Both the position numbers and the translations under genes were made by a program. From a virus, in IMG/VR virus record IMGVR_UViG_3300036826_000033, positions 1 through 55,389 of that record: DNA of 55,389 bases; one strand, 5' to 3'. Below, piece after piece: positions 48,502 through 55,065 of this stretch. Below the pieces are notes generated by a model. That model had not been told where the DNA came from and searched no databases. It saw nothing but the letters and a program-made list of their open reading frames with translations. Position 1 is the stretch's first letter; each line of letters begins with the position of its first letter.

Positions 48502-48754
48502 CTTTCAGCTTTTTCATTGCCGCCTCGAACTGCTTGTCGTCGATGATGTTCATCTTCGAGACGAAAAATTCTGACTGCGGGTCGTTCATCAAGTCTTCAG
48601 GCTTGAGCATGACACAGTCGCAGATGCCCTTGCACTTGCACGGTTTGTTGACGCTGACGAGCTGCTCGTGCGGCTCTTGTTCTTTGCGTTCGCGCACGAT
48701 CTTGAAGAAAATCGCTTTCTCGTCGGCGCCGACTGCTGTGATTGTTGTTTTCAT
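48413..48754 (-). CDS. Cys-containing hypothetical protein, 113 aa
   Basis: The middle CKCKGICDC is a four-Cys metal site candidate; the C-terminal 35 residues are charged and probably disordered, and are the part that overlaps the next gene. ATGA overlap upstream. Confidence 0.55.
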   Translation of the reverse strand: MKTTITAVGADEKAIFFKIVRERKEQEPHEQLVSVNKPCKCKGICDCVMLKPEDLMNDPQSEFFVSKMNIIDDKQFEAAMKKLKDEKRQRDRERNHGAEKSADTQKPVEPTSA

Positions 48755-48918
48755 TTCTTGATTGGTTCAAACCGCAATTTGTAGATGCTGGGCACTTGAC
48801 GCGCTTCACCATCGCGAACGTGCGCACGCAGATGCGAGACGCGAGCGCGAGCGTTGTTTGTGAGCGGATGCCCACAAATCTCGCATGGTTTCTTGCCGAA
48901 GTATTTTGTCGCGCTCAT
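48751..48918 (-). CDS. Small zinc-finger protein, 55 aa
   Basis: PCEICGHPLTNNARARVSHL then RAHVRDGEAR: a C2H2-like finger (CxxC ... HxxxH). ATGA overlaps at both ends make it secure despite its size. Possibly nucleic-acid binding. Confidence 0.6.
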   Translation of the reverse strand: MSATKYFGKKPCEICGHPLTNNARARVSHLRAHVRDGEARQVPSIYKLRFEPIKK

Positions 48919-49241
48919 CGCGTGATCTTGAGATTCGCTCGACGCAGATCAAAGCAGCAGCCGTTCTCGAAGTCGACACGGACTTTCGGGTCGCTGATGC
49001 CCGCGATCAGTCGATGCAAGAGCGGTCGCTGCACTCCGTTGATGGGGCCATGCGTGCGAAAATAGCACTGCCCGTTCTCTTCATTGCGCTCGCGCCACCA
49101 GTCATGTTGATCGATGAGCGATTCGATGTCTGGATTCACGATCACGGAATGCACCTTGGCGATGCGCTTGAGCACGCCGGGCTTGCCGTTGAAAATGCTT
49201 TCCAGTGCGACTAGATCGCTGTTGAAGAGTTCGAACTTCAC
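48915..49241 (-). CDS. HNH-like protein lacking the second His
   Basis: 108 aa, GTG start (GTGA overlap). PLLHRLIAGISDPKVRVDFE then NGCCFDLRRANLKI follows the order of phage HNH homing-type nucleases (LHRLI, VDHxNGxxxDNRRxNLRI). The catalytic His of VDH is Phe, so it is probably an inactive or repurposed member. Confidence 0.6.
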   Translation of the reverse strand: MKFELFNSDLVALESIFNGKPGVLKRIAKVHSVIVNPDIESLIDQHDWWRERNEENGQCYFRTHGPINGVQRPLLHRLIAGISDPKVRVDFENGCCFDLRRANLKITR

Positions 49242-49468
49242 TCTGCAGCAGAGTCGTTTTTCGTGTTCGCTTTTGCTGTTTTCTTCGCAGCGCGCGCAGC
49301 GGCTTTCTTGCCGTGAATCACTTCGTCGCAGACCTTCTGCAGTCTGCGCAAGTGACTGCGTGCCTGCTTCGCAGCTTTGTCAGCGCGCTCGATCTCTTGC
49401 TTGCGTTGTTCTGGCGACATCTTCTCGATGCGCGCCCTCAATTTTGTTTCTGCTTTTTCTTTTGTCAT
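49238..49468 (-). CDS. Lys/Ala-rich small protein
   Basis: 76 aa, helical, very rich in Lys, Ala and Arg (EQRKQEIERADKAAKQARSH, AAARAAKKTAKANTKN). Resembles histone-tail-like basic proteins only in composition. Function unknown. Confidence 0.5.
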   Translation of the reverse strand: MTKEKAETKLRARIEKMSPEQRKQEIERADKAAKQARSHLRRLQKVCDEVIHGKKAAARAAKKTAKANTKNDSAAE

Positions 49469-49472
49469 AGAG

Positions 49473-50057
49473 TTACTCTCCCATGAGTTCTTTGAACTCT
49501 TTTTGGTGCAATGCCTTCAATGGTTTGCCAAGTCGTTTTATTTCTCGTTGTGCGACGCGCTTCGAAACGTTGCCGCGTCCCCATTCGAGCGTCCAACGAT
49601 CTTCGACTGCAGCGATCTTGCCGAGTGCGCTGCGACGTCCGATTGCTTGATAGGCGATCATCATCGGGTCGTGACGCGCGCCTTTCGCTGTCAGCAGTCT
49701 GACGCCATGCGCTTTGCGTCCCCTGCCGCCACCGGCAATGGACATTGCGATCTTCATCGGCGTGTCCGGTTCTTTGCGTCGAAAGTTGTCGAAGTAGAAC
49801 TCAGTCACGAGCATGACGCAGATTGCATGATGACGACGCAGCTGCTTCTCAGATTGATGCCAGCAGCGCACGATCTCTTCGTGATCGCTGTCAGTCATGC
49901 TGCGCTCGAACAAATCAAACGCGATCTCGGCAAAAGTCAGTTTGAAATGACCGTTGTCGAGTTCGCGCCGCAGGTATTGTGTGAGCGTCCATGGCTTGAG
50001 ATAGTGTTTTGTCTTTGGCGTGCGCCAATCATTCTTGAGTCGTTTTTGTTTTGCCAT
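49473..50057 (-). CDS. Hypothetical basic protein, 194 aa
   Basis: Not recognised. GATGGAGGAC upstream of the ATG. Basic, helical; contains a Gly/Arg turn (SIAGGGRGRKAHG) and several His. It lies in the recombination unit between the J-domain protein and a Lys-rich protein. Confidence 0.65.
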   Translation of the reverse strand: MAKQKRLKNDWRTPKTKHYLKPWTLTQYLRRELDNGHFKLTFAEIAFDLFERSMTDSDHEEIVRCWHQSEKQLRRHHAICVMLVTEFYFDNFRRKEPDTPMKIAMSIAGGGRGRKAHGVRLLTAKGARHDPMMIAYQAIGRRSALGKIAAVEDRWTLEWGRGNVSKRVAQREIKRLGKPLKALHQKEFKELMGE

Positions 50058-50070
50058 AGTCCTCCATCTG

Positions 50071-50703
50071 TTACATCATCAGCTCCGCGCGCTGTAGGGT
50101 GTCGAGCAGAAGTTCTTTCGCAGCGCCGAGTCGACGCATCACATCGTTCGAGCCGCCCTTGTCGGGGTGCAGCTTGACTGAGAGAACGCGAAAGCCCGCG
50201 TTGATGATCTTCTCTGCGAGATCGAGCACCAGCTCATTTTCTTGCTCTTTCTTCGTGCGCGGCACTTCAAAGCGACTTGCTTCATCTTCATCGACTTCCT
50301 CGTCGACGATCTTGCGATATTGGTCGCGCGGACGGTTGAAGTCTTGCGCTTTGCCGTTCGGTCTCGTGACGTGTCGCAACGGTGGCAGATTCTCTTCGAG
50401 CTGAGCAGGTTCAATTTTGCCGAGTTTCTCGCGGTAGTTCATGTATTCAAGACGTGACTCGCGACGCATCTTGCCGGGCAGATTCGCGTTGCAAAATTGC
50501 CCGAACTCTTTGTCGCTCTTGAACGTCATGCGCAGCTGAATCAGTTTTTCGCCGAGTGTGTAGTAGTAGCGACGCCTGATCTGTTCCAAGCTCGATTGAA
50601 GACTGCACCAAGCGTCTCCGATCTCGCCCGCCAATGTTTCGCGCAGTCTCTTCAATGCGCCGACTTCGTCTTTTGACAGTGCTGTAGTGGTATTTTTTTT
50701 CAT
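50071..50703 (-). CDS. Phage J-domain-like protein
   Basis: 210 aa. The C-terminal 45 residues contain FRVLSVKLHPDKGGSNDVMR: the HPD tripeptide at 179-181 and its surroundings match the J-domain loop that activates Hsp70 (DnaK). The N-terminal 140 residues are helical with a Pro/Asn-rich middle. Phages use DnaJ/DnaK in replication and assembly, so it may recruit host DnaK. The paired boxes at 50778-50802 lie 75 nt upstream. Confidence 0.7.
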   Translation of the reverse strand: MKKNTTTALSKDEVGALKRLRETLAGEIGDAWCSLQSSLEQIRRRYYYTLGEKLIQLRMTFKSDKEFGQFCNANLPGKMRRESRLEYMNYREKLGKIEPAQLEENLPPLRHVTRPNGKAQDFNRPRDQYRKIVDEEVDEDEASRFEVPRTKKEQENELVLDLAEKIINAGFRVLSVKLHPDKGGSNDVMRRLGAAKELLLDTLQRAELMM

Positions 50704-50825
50704 GATGATATTTCGCTCAAGCTGTTCTCCGAGTTTGCCGGCGCCAAGTTCTTGAAAAAGTTGCCAAGCGACACAATGACACAGAGCAAAAAAGTGCGCA
50801 AGTAGAAAATCTCAACCGTGTGCTG
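50704..50825. other. Leader of the J-domain unit
   Basis: 122 bp without a gene. It holds the paired boxes, a TTGCCAAG string repeated once in inverted form (around 50745-50768), and AT-rich runs. Unlike the other units the boxes are far from the start codon, so this mRNA would have an untranslated leader. Confidence 0.4.
50778..50802 (-). promoter_or_regulatory. Paired-box promoter, distant copy
   Basis: Minus strand: CTTGCGCAC, 7 nt, TCTGTGTCA. Same 16-bp period as the others but 74 nt before ATG 50703. Preceded by the same TTTTCTA run as the copies at 11094 and 12811. Confidence 0.5.
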
Positions 50826-50859
50826 AATCCTACTGAGTGCCGCGGCACTCAGTAGGATT
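50826..50859. repeat. Perfect 34-bp palindrome, copy 2
   Basis: AATCCTACTGAGTGCCG followed by its exact reverse complement. The last codons and stop of the upstream minus-strand gene lie inside it. It could form a 15-bp hairpin with a CGCG loop as a terminator or mRNA stop, or be a dimeric protein's site. The core recurs at 15170-15195. Confidence 0.8.
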
Positions 50860-51262
50860 TGTCTGGTAAGCGAATCACACGGCGAGTCGTCTGTCGCTTG
50901 ATCGTGTTCGAGCGCTCAGCTTCGTCGTCAGCTGCAAACTGCGTCCCGAAGATCACATAGTCGTAGAATCGCTTGAGCATCTCGTCGCTGATCGAGTCGA
51001 TCTTCGCGCGCGCGACCTTGTTCAGATTTGCGAGCGTGACTGTCCATTTCAGCCCGCAATGACTGCACTTGAACGTGATCGAGTGCTCGCTGCGACGATA
51101 GATCACACCGAGCAGCTCTTTCATCGACATCGATTGTTCGCGACTGAGCGCTGCTTTGACTGCGCTCGTCAGCGCGCATGACGGGCAAACGCCCGCGACT
51201 GAACGAATTGCGAAGCGATGATTGCTTGGAAGTTTGTCATCTTGATTGCGGAGTCTCTTCAT
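50849..51262 (-). CDS. Zinc-ribbon protein
   Basis: 137 aa. CPSC (26-29) and CSHCGLKWTVTLANL (about 66-80) form a treble-clef or zinc ribbon; the rest is helical and basic. No Shine-Dalgarno and no paired box upstream. Its stop is in the 34-bp palindrome. Confidence 0.6.
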   Translation of the reverse strand: MKRLRNQDDKLPSNHRFAIRSVAGVCPSCALTSAVKAALSREQSMSMKELLGVIYRRSEHSITFKCSHCGLKWTVTLANLNKVARAKIDSISDEMLKRFYDYVIFGTQFAADDEAERSNTIKRQTTRRVIRLPDKSY

Positions 51263-51302
51263 GAGCTGTCATGATGTTCTACGTGAAACGTTGAGCGAAG
51301 TT

Positions 51303-51494
51303 TCAATTTCGCAGCGCGACATTTTCGCACTCTTTGATGACGTCTTCGCTGCACACGATTGATCTGATCTCGCCGTTCTTGCGCAGCACGAGCATGTCGC
51401 CGTCGCCGCTGAGCGCGAGCACTTTGACGACCTCAGGCTTTTTCATCTTCAGACGTGCGACGACGCAAGATGGATTGATCGTCTCGCTGAACAT
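51303..51494 (-). CDS. Hypothetical protein, 63 aa
   Basis: ATG 51494 shares its A with the upstream stop (TGATG). Beta-rich (PEVVKVLALSGDGDMLVLRK) small protein, possibly a barrel. Function unknown. Confidence 0.55.
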   Translation of the reverse strand: MFSETINPSCVVARLKMKKPEVVKVLALSGDGDMLVLRKNGEIRSIVCSEDVIKECENVALRN

Positions 51495-51958
51495 CAGAAT
51501 GGGTTCGGCTTGTAGCTTCGGCAATACGGCAGCTTGTTGCGCTGCTCGCGATATTCATCGCTCACTTGATGTCTGATCGCCCAGATCGAGCGCGCATGTG
51601 CTCTTTCTCGACTCATGTGCGTGTCGAAATGCGAGCAGCCGAACGGCGCGACAGCGTGAATCTTGCAGCGATCATTCTCGTCGAGAAAAACGCAGCGACC
51701 CCGCTTCATCTGTGGCACGATCGTGCCGACGCGATGCGTTGAACCGTCACTGATCTTGACGAGCGCGCCCGGCGACGCGCAAAAGAATTTCTGCGCAAGC
51801 TCATCACGCGTGAGCATTTCAATCGGCGGCATCTTGACGATGATGTAGTCAAGAATGCGGTCGAGATCGCCATCGACAAGCGGCCCCGGCTGACGCTTGC
51901 ACAGTTTCGTGCAGTCAGTGCAGGCGCAGCTCGTGCGCGTGAATGGATAGTCGGTCAT
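51494..51958 (-). CDS. YkgJ-family cysteine cluster protein
   Basis: 154 aa. TSCACTDCTKLCK (9-21) and GRCVFLDENDRCKIHAVAPF then GCSHF are the two ordered Cys clusters of the YkgJ zinc- or iron-chelating family. Members are uncharacterised enzymes or metal carriers, and phage copies are not rare. ATGA overlap with the upstream gene. Confidence 0.7.
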   Translation of the reverse strand: MTDYPFTRTSCACTDCTKLCKRQPGPLVDGDLDRILDYIIVKMPPIEMLTRDELAQKFFCASPGALVKISDGSTHRVGTIVPQMKRGRCVFLDENDRCKIHAVAPFGCSHFDTHMSRERAHARSIWAIRHQVSDEYREQRNKLPYCRSYKPNPF

Positions 51959-52167
51959 GCTGCAGCTCTTTCAGCGGCGGAGAAGTGCTTGTTGTAGACT
52001 TCCTTGCGATTCTTCATGCCGAAGGTGAGCAGAGCTTCGACCCAGTCTTGCATCGGCACGCTGTTCGTCACCGAGAAGATTCGAAGCTCTTTGTGCAGCA
52101 CGTCACTGATCTTCACAGTGCGCGTCATGGGCGGCGTCTTGATCTTGTTTGCCGTAGTTGTCTTCAT
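51955..52167 (-). CDS. Ribbon-helix-helix-like regulator
   Basis: 70 aa from ATG 52167. TRTVKISDVLHKELRIFSVT then VPMQDWVEALLTFG has the strand-helix-helix spacing of ribbon-helix-helix proteins. First gene of its unit, directly under a paired-box element, so it may control that motif; this is inference. Confidence 0.55.
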   Translation of the reverse strand: MKTTTANKIKTPPMTRTVKISDVLHKELRIFSVTNSVPMQDWVEALLTFGMKNRKEVYNKHFSAAERAAA

Positions 52168-52180
52168 TGAAAAGCGAGCT

Positions 52181-52205
52181 TGACACAAAAACACAGGTGC
52201 GCAAG
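52181..52205 (-). promoter_or_regulatory. Paired-box promoter in the divergent control region
   Basis: Minus strand: CTTGCGCAC, 7 nt, TTTGTGTCA, then 13 nt to ATG 52167. On the plus strand TTGACA (52180-52185) faces the nuclease operon, so the same DNA may serve both directions. Confidence 0.6.
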
Positions 52206-52236
52206 TCTTTTTTCAGTGAAAAAGAAAGGCTTCGAG

Positions 52237-52659
52237 ATGACGCGCGAGCAGGCTGACGCGCATCAACGCAAGCACGGCTTCCCGCCGCTGATCAAACAAG
52301 AGAAACTGCCAGAGCTGATCGACACAATCAGCAAGGTGAAGCGCAAGCTGCGTGTCGGCACGCGCAAGATGAATCAGACTGAGCGCGAGTTCGAAGTGCT
52401 GCTGAACGTGCAGAAGATGAACAAGCAGATTCTCGATTTTCGTTTCGAGGGCGTCGTGCTGCAGTGGGGTGACGGGATGCGTTTCAAAGCTGACTTCAGT
52501 GTGCTGCAGATCACTGGCAAGACGAAGCTGATCGAGGTCAAGGGAAAGCACATCTGGAAGCACGCCATCGTGCGCTTCAAAGGTTGTCGCGCTGAATGGA
52601 AGCAATGGTTCGACTTCGAATTTTGGCAGAAAGATACAATATGGCAACAACTACTGTGA
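52237..52659 (+). CDS. DUF1064-like PD-(D/E)XK endonuclease
   Basis: 140 aa from ATG 52237 with AAAGG upstream (GTG 52216 is possible). RKMNQTEREFEVLL (Glu50), FKADFSVL (Asp86) and LIEVKG (Glu100, Lys102) are the ordered active-site residues of the DUF1064 family. They are typical of small phage nucleases thought to act on branched DNA. Overlaps the next gene by 19 bp. Confidence 0.78.
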   Translation: MTREQADAHQRKHGFPPLIKQEKLPELIDTISKVKRKLRVGTRKMNQTEREFEVLLNVQKMNKQILDFRFEGVVLQWGDGMRFKADFSVLQITGKTKLIEVKGKHIWKHAIVRFKGCRAEWKQWFDFEFWQKDTIWQQLL

Positions 52660-53777
52660 ACAGAGCGACGACGTCGCCGTCGAACTTGCAGCGACGCTAC
52701 TTGTGCCCGGGCAGCGCGCGCATAGAAGCCGGGCAACACGAAGACGAATCGAAGGACGCGCGTCTCGGCAAGCTGCTGCATCATTTCTGGGCGCGCCCGG
52801 AGATCGACCGCGCATTCTTGACGAACGATCAGCGCGATCTGCTTGAGCTGAGTGATCGACTGATGGATGACGTGCTGAATCGTCTTGCGTTCGAGACCGA
52901 TCACGAGCTGTTCGTCGAGCATCAGATGACGAGCCGCTTTGATCGTTTTCCCGGGAAAGCTGATCGACTCTACATCTGGCCGCGTCGCAAGGCTGCGCTC
53001 ATCGTCGATCTGAAGACCGGGTTCATTATCGTTGAAAGCGCTGATCTCAACTTGCAGCTGCGCGGCTATGCTGTGCTCGTCGGCGACAACTGGCTTGCCA
53101 TCGAGCACGTCTATGTCGCGATCTTGCAGCCGCGCTTGTGGTCGCCGTCTGAACGCATTACTCTCGCGCGATATGAGAGAGAAGACATCGAACGCGCGCG
53201 CAGACAAGTCGACGCGATCATCGACGAAAGCGAAAAAGAAAAGGCGCCACTCAGAGCAGGCGAAGAGCAGTGTCGCTTCTGCAAAGGGCGGCTCATCTGC
53301 CCGGCATTCCGCAAAGCGCTCGCGCTCCCCGTTCAAAGTTTCAAGTCAGAGGCTGATCTGAGCAAAGCAGCGCGTGAAGCATTCATCGAGCAGCGCATCA
53401 AAGGCTGCACTGACGAGCAGCTCGAACAAGTGCTCGAAGCCGTGAAGCTGGCATCGTATGTCGACGAACCGGCACATGACGAAGCGCGTCTGCGCATTCG
53501 CAACGGGCAGATGACGAATCTCGTGCTCGGCAAAGAATACGATCTGCGCAACATCACGAACGTGCGACGCGCGATTGCCATGCTCGCGCTCGCCGGCATT
53601 GCAAAGCGCGAAGACATTCTCGACATCTGCGATTTTTCGCTGAAAGCTGTCGAAGAACGCTACCGCGACGCGCACAAAGGCATGACGTGGCAGCAAGCGA
53701 GAGACAAGATCAACAAAGTCTTGGCGAGCGTGATTGAGCGTTCGCCATGCAAACCGAAAATCATGAAAAGAAAATGA
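52641..53777 (+). CDS. Cas4/RecB-like nuclease with Fe-S type cysteines
   Basis: 378 aa from ATG 52641. PD-(D/E)XK motifs: GKADRL (Asp108), IVDLKTG (Asp123, Lys125), and the QxxxY pair Gln139/Tyr143. Cys22 plus Cys211, Cys214 and Cys220 (CRFCKGRLIC) make the set that ligates a 4Fe-4S cluster in Cas4 and AddB enzymes. A C-terminal domain of ~120 residues follows. With RecT it is the likely exonuclease half of a phage recombination pair (DUF2800-type). Confidence 0.82.
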   Translation: MATTTVNRATTSPSNLQRRYLCPGSARIEAGQHEDESKDARLGKLLHHFWARPEIDRAFLTNDQRDLLELSDRLMDDVLNRLAFETDHELFVEHQMTSRFDRFPGKADRLYIWPRRKAALIVDLKTGFIIVESADLNLQLRGYAVLVGDNWLAIEHVYVAILQPRLWSPSERITLARYEREDIERARRQVDAIIDESEKEKAPLRAGEEQCRFCKGRLICPAFRKALALPVQSFKSEADLSKAAREAFIEQRIKGCTDEQLEQVLEAVKLASYVDEPAHDEARLRIRNGQMTNLVLGKEYDLRNITNVRRAIAMLALAGIAKREDILDICDFSLKAVEERYRDAHKGMTWQQARDKINKVLASVIERSPCKPKIMKRK

Positions 53778-54040
53778 GATCGCCACTGCTGAGCAACCCT
53801 GTCCGAGATCGCTGCAGATCGTGCAAAAAACCAATCATCTGGGCAATCACTGAAAAGAATCGACGCATCCCGCTCGACCCGGAACCGGTCGCTGACGGCA
53901 ACATTCTGCTGACGCCGCGCGGGAACTTTCTGGCGCCGCTCGCAACGGTGCGCTTCGCAGTGCAGCTCGACAATCCGCTGCGCTACAAATCGCACTTCGC
54001 GACGTGCCCGAATGCAGCTCAGCATCGGCGCAAGCGATGA
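53774..54040 (+). CDS. Small zinc-binding protein
   Basis: 88 aa from ATG 53774 (ATGA overlap). DRCRSCKKPIIWAITEKNRR then IPLDPEP, with a final HFATC: a widespread small phage protein type with one Cys/His site. Function unknown. Confidence 0.65.
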   Translation: MRSPLLSNPVRDRCRSCKKPIIWAITEKNRRIPLDPEPVADGNILLTPRGNFLAPLATVRFAVQLDNPLRYKSHFATCPNAAQHRRKR

Positions 54041-54225
54041 AAACAAAAACGCTGCTCGCAGAACTTGAACAGCTCGTCACGGTGACGTGGGATGGCAATC
54101 TTCTCAGCAAAGACGCGCGTGACGAGCTTGTGCATCGCGGTCTTGTGCAGCGTCATCATGGCTGGAACTGGCTCACGCGCGAGGGCGTCGAACTCGCTGA
54201 GCACTACAAGATCATCAAGACATGA
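54037..54225 (+). CDS. Winged-helix-like small protein
   Basis: 62 aa, ATGA overlap. LSKDARDELVHRGLVQRHHG then WNWLTREGVELAEHY reads like the recognition part of a winged helix. No stronger evidence. Confidence 0.5.
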   Translation: MKTKTLLAELEQLVTVTWDGNLLSKDARDELVHRGLVQRHHGWNWLTREGVELAEHYKIIKT

Positions 54226-54431
54226 GCGACGAACAATATCCGCACGGCAAGATCAGTCATGATGACGACGGCTCACTCGACATCGCTGTCGCCGCCGACC
54301 CCGGCTACAATGTTGTGCGCATCGAGTTCGGCAAAGAGGTGAGCTGGCTCGCGCTCGACGTCGAATCAGCTGAGCGCTTCGTCGCGTTGCTCGAACAAAA
54401 GATCGACGACTTGAAGGCAGGTTCAAAATGA
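54222..54431 (+). CDS. Hypothetical acidic protein, 69 aa
   Basis: Not recognised. Two beta strands (SLDIAVAADPG, VVRIEFGKEVSWLALDV) and a C-terminal helix. ATGA overlaps at both ends. Confidence 0.6.
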   Translation: MSDEQYPHGKISHDDDGSLDIAVAADPGYNVVRIEFGKEVSWLALDVESAERFVALLEQKIDDLKAGSK

Positions 54432-54868
54432 CCGCAATCGACAGCGAGATCACCGAGGCGCTTGCAATCGTCGCCGTTGAGACGATGAGCACTCCTGAAT
54501 TGCTCGCCGCGAAAGCCAAAATCGAGGCTGCACAGAACGTTCTCAGTTCAGAGTCAAACAAGATCAACAGCCAGATCGAACAGGCACATGCGAAATTCAG
54601 TGCGCATGGCGAGCCTTCTGAGCCTGACTGGTGGAAACGTGTCAACGCGGCGAAGCGCGCAAAGGCTTGGCAGCGTCAGCGCTTGCAAGAAAAGATCGGC
54701 GCGATCAATCGCGCTTTGCGAGATCGCCATCATGTCGAGACGATGCGCAGTGAAGACGACCGTCGCAAGACACGCGACCGCATCTTCATCCAAATTGCAA
54801 AATTGCATCTGCCTACTGAGACCTATCAGAAGCTGTGGAGATTGGTTGAGGAGACCGAGCAACAATGA
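54428..54868 (+). CDS. Helical coiled-coil protein, 146 aa
   Basis: Not recognised. Long helical pattern (LLAAKAKIEAAQNVLSSESN, KRAKAWQRQRLQEKIGAINR) with a Trp-rich break in the middle. ATGA overlaps at both ends. Confidence 0.6.
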   Translation: MTAIDSEITEALAIVAVETMSTPELLAAKAKIEAAQNVLSSESNKINSQIEQAHAKFSAHGEPSEPDWWKRVNAAKRAKAWQRQRLQEKIGAINRALRDRHHVETMRSEDDRRKTRDRIFIQIAKLHLPTETYQKLWRLVEETEQQ

Positions 54869-55065
54869 CTGAGCCCGAACTTTTCGCGATCGTCAACAGC
54901 TGCCGCGATCAGATCGCGCAAGGCATCGCGAATGAGCTTGGCAAAGATTTCACGATTCACACAACGCGCTGGGATGAGATCATTCGCAACGCGTGCCTTG
55001 AAACCTACAAACTGGGAGTGAGAGATGAGCGAGCAAAAACCGCGCCTCCGAGCGTGGCACTCTGA
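54865..55065 (+). CDS. Hypothetical protein, 66 aa
   Basis: Not recognised; helical, charged (ELFAIVNSCRDQIAQGIANE). ATGA overlap upstream; the next gene starts 41 bp before its stop. Confidence 0.55.
   Translation: MTEPELFAIVNSCRDQIAQGIANELGKDFTIHTTRWDEIIRNACLETYKLGVRDERAKTAPPSVAL

Noticed and set aside
52641-53777. CRISPR-associated Cas4
   Set aside because: Active-site and cysteine pattern are shared with Cas4, but there are no other cas genes, and phage recombination nucleases have the same pattern. Kept as a Cas4/RecB-like nuclease only.
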